Shown: piece after piece, positions 26,207 to 34,892 of the stretch | How positions within the stretch are numbered: the stretch's first letter is position 1 | Layout of the letters: each line of letters opens with the position of its first letter | Assembly: GCA_035279905.1 (NCBI GenBank) | Contig: DATEGZ010000257.1 | Location: 1 to 64,000, forward strand | Reading direction: 5' to 3' | From: DATEGZ01 sp035279905 | GTDB taxonomy: Bacteria; Acidobacteriota; Vicinamibacteria; Vicinamibacterales; SCN-69-37 | DNA: 64,000 nt | Notes under the pieces: model-generated | Told to the model about the DNA's origin: nothing | Database searches by the model: none | What the model saw: the letters and a program-made list of their open reading frames with translations, nothing else | Made by a program: the position numbers and the translations under genes

Positions 26207-27190
26207 CTACGGATGCCCGGGCAGCAGCGCCATCTGTTTGAGCGCGGCGATTCTCCGCGCCATCGGAGGGTGCGTGGCCCACAAGTTCGACCAGAAGCTC
26301 TCGCGCTCGCTGATCCGCTTGCCGAGCGGATCCGCGATGCACAAGTGCGCGGTACCGCGCTTGATCGCCGGCGTGGGCTCGACGGCGTCCTCGATCTTCT
26401 CCAGGGCGTTGGCGAGCGCGATGGGATTGCGCGTGAGCTCCGCGCCCGTCGCATCCGCGAGATACTCGCGGCGTCGCGACACCGCGAGCGCCAGCAGCCG
26501 GCCGATGATCGGCGCCAGCACCGCCGCGACCAGCCACACGGCGAGAAACACGAGAACCGCCGCGCCGCCTCCCTTCCCGCTCCGCCGCACGCGCCGCGGG
26601 CCGCCGAACCGCATCGCGCGCGTCGACCAGTCGGCCAGCAGCACGATCGCGCCGACCAGCGCGGCCACGACCATCATCAGGCGGATGTCGAGATTGCGGA
26701 TGTGCCCCATCTCGTGCGCGACGACGCCCTGCAGCTCTTCGCGATTCAGGCTGCGGAGCAGACCGTCCGTCGCCGCGATCGACGCGTGCTCGGGATCCGG
26801 ACCGGTCGCAAACGCGTTCGGATCATCGTCCGGAATGACGTACGCCCTGGGCGTCGGCACGCCCGCCGCAATCGCCATCTCTTCGACGACGTTCTGAAAC
26901 TGCCGGTACCGCAACCGGTCGTCCTCGGTCGCGGCCTGGCTGATGCGGTCCTCGACCGGCTGCGCATCGGCCGAGCCGAGCACCGCGCGATCGCCGTACT
27001 TCACGCTCCACCACGCCCGGCCGCCGCCGATCGCGAGCGCGACGATCGTCGCCATCGGCAGGTACGCCTGCGCGTCACCGATGACGAAGAAGTCGATGCC
27101 GAGCCCGATGACGAGAAAGATCGCGACGAAGGCCGCCATCACCAGCCACGTGCGCCGGCGATTGGCGGCCTGTTGCTCGAAGAGGTTCAC
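26207..27190 (-). CDS. htpX: M48 family metallopeptidase (HtpX-like)
   Basis: A 327-residue membrane metalloprotease. The zinc motif H-E-x-x-H is in GVVAHEMGHIRNLD, with the third ligand Glu in RRREYLADATGAEL. Two N-terminal and two central hydrophobic segments match HtpX-type quality-control proteases, which degrade misfolded inner-membrane proteins. IPDDDPNAFATGPDPEHASI is the conserved N-A-F-A-T-G motif. The GTG at 27190 starts immediately before the first helix; the longer frame is a shadow of lemA. The lemA-htpX pair is a common conserved arrangement, here 20 bases apart. Confidence 0.9.
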   Translation of the reverse strand: MNLFEQQAANRRRTWLVMAAFVAIFLVIGLGIDFFVIGDAQAYLPMATIVALAIGGGRAWWSVKYGDRAVLGSADAQPVEDRISQAATEDDRLRYRQFQNVVEEMAIAAGVPTPRAYVIPDDDPNAFATGPDPEHASIAATDGLLRSLNREELQGVVAHEMGHIRNLDIRLMMVVAALVGAIVLLADWSTRAMRFGGPRRVRRSGKGGGAAVLVFLAVWLVAAVLAPIIGRLLALAVSRRREYLADATGAELTRNPIALANALEKIEDAVEPTPAIKRGTAHLCIADPLGKRISERESFWSNLWATHPPMARRIAALKQMALLPGHP

Positions 27191-27210
27191 GGGCAGGTTG
27201 GAACGGGCCG

Positions 27211-27780
27211 TTACGACTTGCTCATGCTCAAGTCGACCGTCGGCACCTGACGGTCGGCCGCGTCCTGAATCTGGAAGAGCTCGGCGGCCTGGAAGCCGAA
27301 CATGTTCGCGAACAGGTTCGTCGGGAACGTCTCGCGCGAGATGTTGAACTTCGTCGCGATGTCGTTGTAGAACTGCCGCGCGAAGCCGATCTTGTTCTCG
27401 GTGCCCGACAACTCTTCCTGCAGCATCTTCACGTTCTCGTTCGACTTGAGCTGCGGGTAGTTTTCGGCCACCGCGAGCAGCCGGCCGAGCGCCTGCGAGA
27501 GCTCGCCTTCCTTGCGGCTCGCGTCGGCTGGTCCGGCCGCGCCCATCGCTTTCGCGCGCGCCTCCATCACCGCCGTGAGCGTGCCCTTCTCGAACTCCAT
27601 CGCGCCCTTGACGGTGTTCACGAGATTCGGAATCAGATCGTGGCGGCGCTTCAGCTGGACGTCGATCTGCTGCCAGCCGTTCTTCGTCTGGTTCTTGAGC
27701 GCCACGAGCCGGTTGTACATCCCGACGAGCCACAGGCCGCCGATGATGATGATCGCGACGAGCAGCAACAGGGCAGGCAT
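27211..27780 (-). CDS. lemA: LemA family protein
   Basis: A 189-residue protein with one N-terminal membrane helix (residues ~3-22) followed by a long helical domain. YNRLVALKNQTKNGWQQIDV, LKRRHDLIPNLVNTVKGAM and the later FNISRETFPTNLFANMFGF are the family hallmarks. I chose the ATG at 27780 because GGAGGAG sits a few bases upstream on the minus strand, rather than the ATG eight codons earlier. LemA proteins are paired with M48 proteases and may present or regulate substrates; the biochemical role is unclear. Confidence 0.92.
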   Translation of the reverse strand: MPALLLLVAIIIIGGLWLVGMYNRLVALKNQTKNGWQQIDVQLKRRHDLIPNLVNTVKGAMEFEKGTLTAVMEARAKAMGAAGPADASRKEGELSQALGRLLAVAENYPQLKSNENVKMLQEELSGTENKIGFARQFYNDIATKFNISRETFPTNLFANMFGFQAAELFQIQDAADRQVPTVDLSMSKS

Positions 27781-27799
27781 ACCGTCTCCTCCAACCTTC

Positions 27800-27834
27800 G
27801 CCAACCGCTCGCGGGGCTCGCGGCTACGGTTGGC
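27800..27834 (-). repeat. Intergenic hairpin between cupin and lemA
   Basis: GCCAACCG (27800-27807) pairs with CGGTTGGC (27827-27834) around a GC-rich 19-base loop. There is no T tract, so it is more likely an RNA-stability or repeat-derived hairpin than an intrinsic terminator for the cupin gene. Confidence 0.4.
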
Positions 27835-27839
27835 AAGCT

Positions 27840-28172
27840 TCAGGTCTCAGTTCCGCGCACGTCGAGCACGAACGTATCGTCCAGCGCCTCGGCCTGGTGC
27901 GCCGCGCCGGGCGGCAGCTGGAGCACCTCGCCCTCGCGCACCGTGAGCTCCTCGCCGTCCACCAGGGTCCGCAACGCGCCCTGCAGCACGTAAATCATCT
28001 GCTCGGTTGTGTGGGAATGTTGCGGCACGAGCGCGCCCTTCTTCAGGTAGATCTGCACGAGCGTCTGGCGCTCGCCGGCGATCACCTTTCGGGCGACCAT
28101 CTCGGTGACTTTATCCAGCGACAGCTCGTCCCATCGATAGAGAGAGACGCGCCCGGTCATAGGAAAGTTCAT
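27840..28172 (-). CDS. Small cupin-domain protein
   Basis: A 110-residue single-cupin protein. LVPQHSHTTEQMIYVLQGAL gives the first cupin motif with two His and one Glu metal ligands, and GEVLQLPPGAAHQAEALDD gives the second with the third His. The family includes dioxygenases, isomerases and sensory proteins; the substrate is not predictable. Two starts are possible, ATG 28172 or ATG 28160; a TATACT box at 28181-28176 is too close to 28172 to serve it, so 28160 may be the real start. It diverges from the E1 dehydrogenase gene. Confidence 0.8.
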   Translation of the reverse strand: MNFPMTGRVSLYRWDELSLDKVTEMVARKVIAGERQTLVQIYLKKGALVPQHSHTTEQMIYVLQGALRTLVDGEELTVREGEVLQLPPGAAHQAEALDDTFVLDVRGTET

Positions 28173-28175
28173 AGG

Positions 28176-28183
28176 AGTATAAT
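28176..28183. promoter_or_regulatory. Overlapping divergent -10 boxes
   Basis: AGTATAAT contains TATAAT on the + strand (28178-28183) for the E1 gene at 28229, and TATACT on the minus strand (28181-28176) for the cupin gene. They share the TATA core with the same two-base offset as at 12551-12558. The + transcript would have a leader of about 40 bases. Confidence 0.5.
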
Positions 28184-28228
28184 TGAACGGTTGCCCGGTC
28201 GCTGCCGGGGCAGACAGAGCCTCTAGCG

Positions 28229-30346
28229 ATGAAAACCAGCACGCTCCCGAGCTCACGCGCAACCTCCACGTTCTCCCGCGACGAGCTCCTCAAGTTCTAC
28301 CGGACGATGCTCTTGTCGCGCCGCATCGACGACAAGGAAATCCAGCTCAAGAACCAGAGCCTGATCTTCTTCCAGATCAGCGGCGCGGGCCACGAGGCGA
28401 TCATGGTCGCGGCCGGCCTCACGCTCCGGCCGGCGCACGACTGGTTCTACCCGTACTACCGCGACCGCGCGCTGTGCCTCGCGCTCGGCATGACGCCGTA
28501 CGAGATGTTCCTCAGCGGCGTCGGCGCCAAGGACGATCCGAACAGCGGCGGCCGGCAGATGCCGTCGCACTGGGGCCACAAGGCGCTCAACATCGTCTCG
28601 CAGTCGAGCCCGACCGGCACGCAGTGCCTGCAGGCCGTCGGCTGCGCGGAAGCCGGGATGCTCTACGAGCGCGTCTCGGAGATCCCGGATCGCCAGCACA
28701 AGTTCGAGCAGGACGAAGTCGTGTACGTCTCGGTCGGCGACGGCACGACGAGCGAAGGCGAGTTCTGGGAGTCGCTCTCGACCGCCTGCGTCCGCAAGCT
28801 GCCCGTCGTCTTCGTCGTCGAGGACAACGGATACGCGATCTCCGTTCCGGTCGAGGTGCAGACACCGGGTGGCAGCGTCTCCAATCTCGTCGAGCGCTAC
28901 CCCGGGCTCAAGGTCATCCGCTGCGACGGCACGGACTTCTTCGAGAGCTACGAGGCGATGAGCGAGGCCGTCGCGTGGGCGCGCGCGCGCAAGGGCCCGT
29001 CGTTCGTCCACGCCACGTGCGTCCGGCCGTACTCGCACTCGTTGTCCGACGATGAGAAGTTGTACAAGACGCCGGGCGAGCGCGCGGACGAAGCGAAGCG
29101 CGATCCGATCACGAAGTTCGCGGCGATGCTGAAGGACGCCGGTCTCGCGACCGACGCGGACCTCGCCGCCATCGCGAAGGACGTCGATCGCGAGATCGGC
29201 GAAGCCGCCGACGCGGCGCTCAAGGCGCCCAAGCCGCCCAAGGACAGCGCGGGCTTGTGGGTCTACTCACCGGATGTCGATCCGACGAGCGCGTCGTTCG
29301 ACGTGCCGGCCGCGCCCGAGGGCAAGCCGGACACGATGGTCGCCGCGATCAACCGCACGCTCAAGGAAGAGATGAAGCAGAACCCGCGCATCGTCGTCTT
29401 CGGCGAGGATGTGGCGGACGCGACGCACGTCGACAATCTGACTGAGGTGCAGGGCAAGGGCGGCGTCTTCAAGGTCACGCACGGGCTGCAGCGCGCGTTC
29501 GGATCGGATCGCGTGTTCAACTCGCCGCTGGCCGAAGCCAACATCATCGGCCGCGCGGTCGGCATGGCCACGCGCGGGATCAAGCCGGTCGTCGAGATTC
29601 AGTTCCTCGACTACATCTGGCCGGCGATGATGCAGATCCGCAACGAAGTCTCGATGATGCGGTACCGCTCGAGCAACAACTTCTCGTGCCCGATGGTGAT
29701 TCGCGTCGCGAGCGGCGGGTACCTGCGCGGCGGCGCGCCGTACCACAGCCAGTCCGCCGAGAGCATCTTCGCGCACTGCCCCGGCCTGCGCGTCGTGTAC
29801 CCGTCGAACGCGCAGGACGCCGCGGGGCTGCTGCGGACGTCGATCCGCTGCGATGACCCGGTACTGTTCCTCGAGCACAAGCACTTGTACCGCCAGACGT
29901 ACAACAAGGGCGAGTACCCCGGCACGGGCTACACGATTCCGCTCGGCAAGGCGACCACGCGCCGCGAAGGCACGGATGTCGTGGTCGTAACCTACGGCGC
30001 GCTCGTGCAGCGCTCGCTGCTGGCCGCGCAGCAGGCCGAGAAGGACGGCGTCAGCACGATGGTGATCGACCTCCGGACGATCGCGCCGTTCGACTGGGAC
30101 GCGATCGCGGCCGCGGTCAAGAAGACCAGCCGCATCGTGATCGCGCACGAAGATCAGCTCACGTGCGGATTCGGCGCGGAGCTGGCCGCCCGCGTGGCGA
30201 GCGATTTGTTCGAGTATCTCGACGCGCCGGTCAAGCGCGTCGCCGCCATGGACACACCGGTCGCCTACTGCCCGGATCTCGAGGAAGTCATTCTGCCGAG
30301 CTCGGCGGACGTGCTTGCGGCGATCGTCGAGACCGCGAAGTACTAG
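28229..30346 (+). CDS. Fused alpha-beta E1 component of a 2-oxoacid dehydrogenase
   Basis: A 705-residue protein joining the E1 alpha (residues ~1-345) and beta (~370-705) subunits that are usually separate. The thiamine-diphosphate motif is VSVGDGTTSEGEFWESLSTA followed by VVFVVEDNGY in the alpha half. The beta half has VFGEDVADATHVDN and RVFNSPLAEANIIGRAVGMA. It would decarboxylate pyruvate or a branched-chain 2-oxoacid and pass the acyl group to a lipoyl E2. No E2 or E3 gene is nearby. The convergent VWFA gene ends only three bases after its stop. Branched-chain specificity is more likely than pyruvate, but unproven. Confidence 0.87.
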   Translation: MKTSTLPSSRATSTFSRDELLKFYRTMLLSRRIDDKEIQLKNQSLIFFQISGAGHEAIMVAAGLTLRPAHDWFYPYYRDRALCLALGMTPYEMFLSGVGAKDDPNSGGRQMPSHWGHKALNIVSQSSPTGTQCLQAVGCAEAGMLYERVSEIPDRQHKFEQDEVVYVSVGDGTTSEGEFWESLSTACVRKLPVVFVVEDNGYAISVPVEVQTPGGSVSNLVERYPGLKVIRCDGTDFFESYEAMSEAVAWARARKGPSFVHATCVRPYSHSLSDDEKLYKTPGERADEAKRDPITKFAAMLKDAGLATDADLAAIAKDVDREIGEAADAALKAPKPPKDSAGLWVYSPDVDPTSASFDVPAAPEGKPDTMVAAINRTLKEEMKQNPRIVVFGEDVADATHVDNLTEVQGKGGVFKVTHGLQRAFGSDRVFNSPLAEANIIGRAVGMATRGIKPVVEIQFLDYIWPAMMQIRNEVSMMRYRSSNNFSCPMVIRVASGGYLRGGAPYHSQSAESIFAHCPGLRVVYPSNAQDAAGLLRTSIRCDDPVLFLEHKHLYRQTYNKGEYPGTGYTIPLGKATTRREGTDVVVVTYGALVQRSLLAAQQAEKDGVSTMVIDLRTIAPFDWDAIAAAVKKTSRIVIAHEDQLTCGFGAELAARVASDLFEYLDAPVKRVAAMDTPVAYCPDLEEVILPSSADVLAAIVETAKY

Positions 30347-30349
30347 ACG

Positions 30350-32497
30350 TCAGCGAACGATCAGTCCAATCTCCTTTGTCGCGGTCGCCTTGCCGTCCGT
30401 CGCGGTGGCACGGACGCGGTACGCCCCAGGCTTCACATCCTTGAGCGGCATCTTCAGATCGACGAGCCCGACGCCCGCGCCGGTCATCGACGGCGTCTGC
30501 GTGGCAACCGTCTTGTTGGTGTAGTCGACCAGCGTCACGGTCGCCTTCGTCGCCGCGGGATTCTTGCACGCCACCTCGAAGAAGACGCGCACGGTGTCGG
30601 TGGTCTTGAACTCGCGATCGAGCGACGGATCGAACGGAATGATCTGGATCGCGCCCGGCGGCTTGGCCTGCGTGACGTGCGGGCCGTCGGCGTAGCCGAC
30701 GGCCAACCCGCTCAGCATCACCGCATCTTTCGTGAAATCCGGCACCTCGAGATCGAGGAAGACGCTGCCGCTTCGCGACAGCTTCGAGCTGATCGCCGAC
30801 GCGCGGAACTGATACCGGCCGGGCGGCAGCTCGACGCTCATCGGCATCTGGTACTTGATGCCCGCGGGCTCCGACTCGCCCACGGGCTTCGCCGACGAGA
30901 CGTTCGCGGTGTTCGTCAGCTGCTTGAGGACCTTGCCGTTCTTCACGTCGGCCACGGCCAGCAAGTACCGAAGCGAATCCTGGATATTGTGGTTCGCGTC
31001 TTCGAGATCGCGGCGCGGCGCGGTCACTTCGATCGTCGCCGCCACGCGCGAGAGCTTGCCGCGGCTCGGAAAGGCGTCGGCGACGAGCCGCAGCGGCAGG
31101 TCGCGCTTCGGGGTCATCCCCAACGCGAGCGCCGTGAGCGGATTGTTCGTTTTCGGCCCGGCCGGCGGCGCGCCGCCCACTTCGTAGCCCATCCGGAACC
31201 GCAGCAGCACGCCCGGCTGATCGACCGTCACCATCAGCGCGCGGAAGCCGCCGCCGCTCGTGTCCTTCGGGTAGAAGCCGAGCAGATAGTAGTTGTCGAG
31301 ATCGGAGACGATGCGCTCGACGCCGCGCTCGAAGTCGTCGGAGTTGGTCACGGCGAAGCCGCCGGTCGCGTCGGCAGTCATCTCGAGGCCTTCCTGCGCG
31401 AGATGGAGCGCGCCGCTGAAGTGCGTGAGGCCGCTCGAGCACGGATCCATGGCCCCGAACCCGCCCGGCGACGGCGAGCACTCCTTCATCATGTTCGCCT
31501 GCGTCACCTCGCCGCGCGGGTCGAGGACGTAGGTCGCGATGTTCGATCGCCGCATCGCGCGCATCATGTCGAGGATCGCGTAGTCGTGGAAGGCCGTGAC
31601 CGGCAGGTTCGACGGGTCGCGCGAGCCGACTTGCGCGTCCTGGCCCTCGCTCGGCGGCCGCAGCTCGGGCAGCCACGCCATGTCCTTTCCGATGCCTTCC
31701 GAGATCAGCACGAACGTCTTGCGGCGATCGTTGTCGCCCGCGAGCATGTGCGACGCGTCCTGCAGCGTCTTGTAGTACGACATGTTGTCGTAGAAATCCT
31801 GCAGGCTGACGTTGTTGGCGGCGCTCGCCGCCGCGGCGCGGGCCTCGACGTTGCCCGGATCGATGCCGCCCATGCGCGCCATCTGCTGATCGATCGCCGA
31901 CGCCGGCCGCCGGACACTGCGCATGCCCTTGAGCGTGTCCGCGGCGTTCAGGATGACCGACCGGTCCTCGGTCACGGGCACGTTGTGCTTGCCGCTCGTG
32001 AAGAGCAGCGCCATCGGCGTCTTCGTGCCGAGCTTGTCCACGAGCATCTTGATCAGATCCCTGGAGCGCTGGGCCCGGTCCTTGAAGATGTGCAGGTCGT
32101 CGGCCACGATGACGACGAGCCGATCGTCGAGCTGGACGTTGTTCGTCGCCACGTCGTGCTTGAGATTCGGCGGCAGGGTGAACGCCGGCGTCGTCGGCGT
32201 GTCCTCGTGCGAGATCTCGTCGAACACGTCGATCTGCTGAGGCTTCTTCCGGTCGGTGACGGTGAAGTTGTCTTTCGTGAGGCCGTGCACCGGCTGGTCG
32301 GCGGCATCCACCGCGACGACGTAGACGGACACCAGATCGGTGCGGGCGCGGAAGACGGGTTGCTGCTGGGACGCCGGCGGCGGCTGGGATGGCGGGGGCG
32401 GCTGCCCGCGCCGCTGGGCCGTCAGGCCGGGCGTCAACACGGTCAGCGCCGTGGCGGCGATCCCGAAGGTCACGAGTCGACCGAATGGTCTCGGCAT
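30350..32497 (-). CDS. Secreted VWFA-related protein (acidobacterial type)
   Basis: About 715 residues. The start at 32497 follows GAGG with six-base spacing; a second ATG at 32503 is equally in frame. Residues ~1-28 are a signal peptide, followed by a Gln/Pro-rich linker. FRARTDLVSVYVVAVDAADQ then VHGLTKDNFTVTDRKKPQQI and LVVIVADDLHIFKDRAQRSR match the VWFA-related domain expanded in Acidobacteriota. The C-terminal half has repeated beta-sandwich-like segments. It is presumably an exported adhesion or envelope protein. The strict MIDAS D-x-S-x-S is not seen, so metal binding is doubtful. Confidence 0.8.
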   Translation of the reverse strand: MPRPFGRLVTFGIAATALTVLTPGLTAQRRGQPPPPSQPPPASQQQPVFRARTDLVSVYVVAVDAADQPVHGLTKDNFTVTDRKKPQQIDVFDEISHEDTPTTPAFTLPPNLKHDVATNNVQLDDRLVVIVADDLHIFKDRAQRSRDLIKMLVDKLGTKTPMALLFTSGKHNVPVTEDRSVILNAADTLKGMRSVRRPASAIDQQMARMGGIDPGNVEARAAAASAANNVSLQDFYDNMSYYKTLQDASHMLAGDNDRRKTFVLISEGIGKDMAWLPELRPPSEGQDAQVGSRDPSNLPVTAFHDYAILDMMRAMRRSNIATYVLDPRGEVTQANMMKECSPSPGGFGAMDPCSSGLTHFSGALHLAQEGLEMTADATGGFAVTNSDDFERGVERIVSDLDNYYLLGFYPKDTSGGGFRALMVTVDQPGVLLRFRMGYEVGGAPPAGPKTNNPLTALALGMTPKRDLPLRLVADAFPSRGKLSRVAATIEVTAPRRDLEDANHNIQDSLRYLLAVADVKNGKVLKQLTNTANVSSAKPVGESEPAGIKYQMPMSVELPPGRYQFRASAISSKLSRSGSVFLDLEVPDFTKDAVMLSGLAVGYADGPHVTQAKPPGAIQIIPFDPSLDREFKTTDTVRVFFEVACKNPAATKATVTLVDYTNKTVATQTPSMTGAGVGLVDLKMPLKDVKPGAYRVRATATDGKATATKEIGLIVR

Positions 32498-32533
32498 GCG
32501 CATCCTCACGCTCGTGCTGGCACCGGGGCGACG

Positions 32534-32539
32534 ATTATG
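32534..32539 (-). promoter_or_regulatory. Candidate -10 box (CATAAT) for the VWFA gene
   Basis: CATAAT on the minus strand lies about 30-36 bases upstream of the ATG pair at 32503/32497, allowing a leader with GAGG. The same bases read ATTATG on the + strand, 13 bases before the divergent GTG at 32553, so this may be a degenerate shared -10 region. Confidence 0.3.
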
Positions 32540-32552
32540 GCAGAAATACCCC

Positions 32553-33584
32553 GTGAATCCCGCTCGCCGCCGCGTGGCGTCCGTTGCGGCGCTCGCTGGC
32601 GTGCTCGCCGTCGGCCCGCCTTCCCGAGCCTCGATGGGTCCGCCCGTCGACACCCTGGCGGCCGTCGGCGGCCTGCCCGCTCACATGGTTGGACAGCTCG
32701 AAGCCCCGATAGGTTTCGTCCAGACCTCGACGGGCGAATACCTCGTCCTGGACCGCCGCCAGCACACCGTGTACGGCGTCAACGCGGCCAAGACCACGAT
32801 GCGCACGGTCCTGCAAATCGGCTTCGAGCAGGGCCGCGTGCTCGAGCCGGGCGTGCTGGCGCTCGGACCGGCCGACATCTTTGCGGTCGCCGACGCGCCG
32901 AGCGGCAATGAGCGCATTCAGTACTTCACGACGGCCGGGCAGTTTCTCGGCGGGTTCTACCTGCAGTCGAAAGTCGCGCCGCGCATCGTGCTCGGCCCCA
33001 TTGTCATCAACGGCGTCGGATCGATGGCGTTCGCGGAGAAGACGTTTCTCGTGAATCGTCCCGACTCCGGCGCGTTGATTTCGGAGTTCGACGTCTCGGG
33101 CGCGGTCGTGCGGCATTTCGGCATGCTGCGCCGCACGGGATTCGAATCGGACCGCGACGTCCACCTCGCGCTCAACATCGGCCTGCCGCTCGTCGATCCG
33201 ACGGGCGGGTACTTCTTCGTGTTTCAGACGGGCGCGCCGATGTTTCAGAAATATGATGCGCAGGGCACATTGGTGTTCGAGCGGCACATCGAAGGCGTGG
33301 AGCTGGACCCGTCGATCGTCTCGCTGCCGACGGTCTGGCCGCGGCAGCGCGAGGGCGCGCTGCCCGTGGTGCCGCCGCTGGTGCGCACGGCGGCTGTCGA
33401 CGGCAAAGGCCAGCTGTGGGTATCGTTGATGACGCCGTTCACGTACGTGTACGACGCGCACGGCGAGAAGACGCGGACGGTGCAATTCCAGGCCGCCTCC
33501 CTGCTGTCGCCGGCGAGCCTGTTCTTCACGCCACAGGGCCGGCTGCTCGTCACGCCCGGCTGCTACGAATTCGCGACACGCTGA
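32553..33584 (+). CDS. Secreted beta-propeller-like protein
   Basis: A 343-residue protein. The GTG at 32553 gives a good signal peptide (basic PARRR, hydrophobic VASVAALAGVLAVG, then SRAS); an upstream ATG at 32496 would overlap the divergent gene. Repeated units such as GEYLVLDRRQHTVYGVNAAK, DIFAVADAPSGNERIQYF and GQLWVSLMTPFTYVYDAHG resemble NHL/6-bladed propeller blades. No catalytic residues are apparent. It may be a periplasmic binding or scaffold protein. It is followed three bases later by an amino-acid permease gene, suggesting cotranscription. Function unknown. Confidence 0.65.
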   Translation: MNPARRRVASVAALAGVLAVGPPSRASMGPPVDTLAAVGGLPAHMVGQLEAPIGFVQTSTGEYLVLDRRQHTVYGVNAAKTTMRTVLQIGFEQGRVLEPGVLALGPADIFAVADAPSGNERIQYFTTAGQFLGGFYLQSKVAPRIVLGPIVINGVGSMAFAEKTFLVNRPDSGALISEFDVSGAVVRHFGMLRRTGFESDRDVHLALNIGLPLVDPTGGYFFVFQTGAPMFQKYDAQGTLVFERHIEGVELDPSIVSLPTVWPRQREGALPVVPPLVRTAAVDGKGQLWVSLMTPFTYVYDAHGEKTRTVQFQAASLLSPASLFFTPQGRLLVTPGCYEFATR

Positions 33585-33587
33585 TCG

Positions 33588-34892
33588 ATGTCCGAGCTGC
33601 GTCCCTCGCTCGGGCTGACGCATGCCACCGCGATGGTGGTGGGGACGATCATCGGCGCGTCGATCTTCGTGCAGCCGTCGGAGATCACCAGGCTGATGCC
33701 GTCGGTGTCGGGCATTCTGATCGCCTGGCTGGCCGCCGGCGTGCTCACGCTCGCGGGCGCGCTCGTCTGCGCGGAGCTGGCGTCGGCGTTTCCGCAGACG
33801 GGCGGCGTCTACGTGTTTCTGAAGGAAGCCTACTCGCCCGCGCTCGGCTTCCTCTGGGGCTGGGCGATGTTCTGGAGCATGCACTCCGGCATCATCGCGG
33901 CCATCGCCACCGTGTTTGCCCGGTACGCCGCCGAGTTCTTTCCGCTGACGGACACGGGCCGCCGGCTGACCGCGGTCTCCGTGATTGTGGTGCTCTCCGC
34001 CGTGAACTATGTCGGCGTCCGGCATGGCGGCCGGATTCAGAACGTCTTCACGGCGGCGAAGGTGCTGGCCATCGTGGCGATCATCTCGGCGGGCCTGGCC
34101 TGGCACGGTCCGGCCCAGGCGGCCGCGAGCGTGGGCGCGGCCGGTGAGAGCGTGCGCGGCCTGATCCTCGCCATCGCCGCCGGGCTTTTCGCCTATGGCG
34201 GCTGGCACATGGTGACCTACGCGGCCGGCGAGACGAAGGATCCGGCGCGGACGATCCCGCGCGCCCTGCTCATCGGCACGCTCCTCGTCACCGCGTGCTA
34301 CGCGGGGCTCAACGCGATCTACCTGCGCGTGCTGCCGCTCGACGCGGTGCGCGCGTCGAGCCGCGTCGCGGCCGACGCGGCCGATGTCCTGCTCGGCGGC
34401 GGCGGCGCCTCGCTCATGGCGGCGCTCGTGATGATCTCGACGTTTGGCGCGGTCAACGGGATCATCCTCGTCGGTCCGCGCGTGTACTACTCGATGGCGC
34501 GCGACGGCCTGCTGTTCAAGCCGCTGGCGGCGGCGCATCCCGTGTTCGGCACGCCGCATCGCGCGATCGTGCTGCAGGCGATCTGGGCGTCGGCGCTCGC
34601 GCTCACCAACACGTACGGCGCGCTGTTCTCGCGGGTGATCTACACCGAGTGGATCTTCTTCGCGCTGATGGCGGCGGGGCTGATGCGGTTGCGCCGCCGG
34701 CCGGACTACCGGCCGTCGTATCGCATCGCCGGGTATCCGCTCGTGCCCGTGACGTTCGTCATCGCGTCGATCGTGATCGTGGCGATCCAGATGTCGGCGT
34801 CGCCCCGCGACAGTCTGATCGGCATGGCCATCGTGATCGCGGGCCTGCCGGTGTATGGTTGGTGGTCGCGCCGGAGGGGCGCCACCGCATGA
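33588..34892 (+). CDS. APC superfamily amino acid permease
   Basis: A 434-residue protein with about 12 hydrophobic helices. LTHATAMVVGTIIGASIFVQ is the first-helix G-x-I-I-G-x-x-I-F substrate motif, and FAYGGWHMVTYAAGETKDPA is the helix-6 region with conserved E-x-K-x-P. It should import an amino acid or related compound with a cation, probably of the LAT/SteT-like branch. The next gene overlaps its stop by four bases. Substrate cannot be read; coupling to the amidohydrolase suggests import of an aromatic or heterocyclic amino acid. Confidence 0.88.
   Translation: MSELRPSLGLTHATAMVVGTIIGASIFVQPSEITRLMPSVSGILIAWLAAGVLTLAGALVCAELASAFPQTGGVYVFLKEAYSPALGFLWGWAMFWSMHSGIIAAIATVFARYAAEFFPLTDTGRRLTAVSVIVVLSAVNYVGVRHGGRIQNVFTAAKVLAIVAIISAGLAWHGPAQAAASVGAAGESVRGLILAIAAGLFAYGGWHMVTYAAGETKDPARTIPRALLIGTLLVTACYAGLNAIYLRVLPLDAVRASSRVAADAADVLLGGGGASLMAALVMISTFGAVNGIILVGPRVYYSMARDGLLFKPLAAAHPVFGTPHRAIVLQAIWASALALTNTYGALFSRVIYTEWIFFALMAAGLMRLRRRPDYRPSYRIAGYPLVPVTFVIASIVIVAIQMSASPRDSLIGMAIVIAGLPVYGWWSRRRGATA

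Noticed and set aside
32535..34559. 674-residue minus-strand open frame over the propeller and permease genes
   Set aside because: Both covered genes have clear family motifs; this frame has none.
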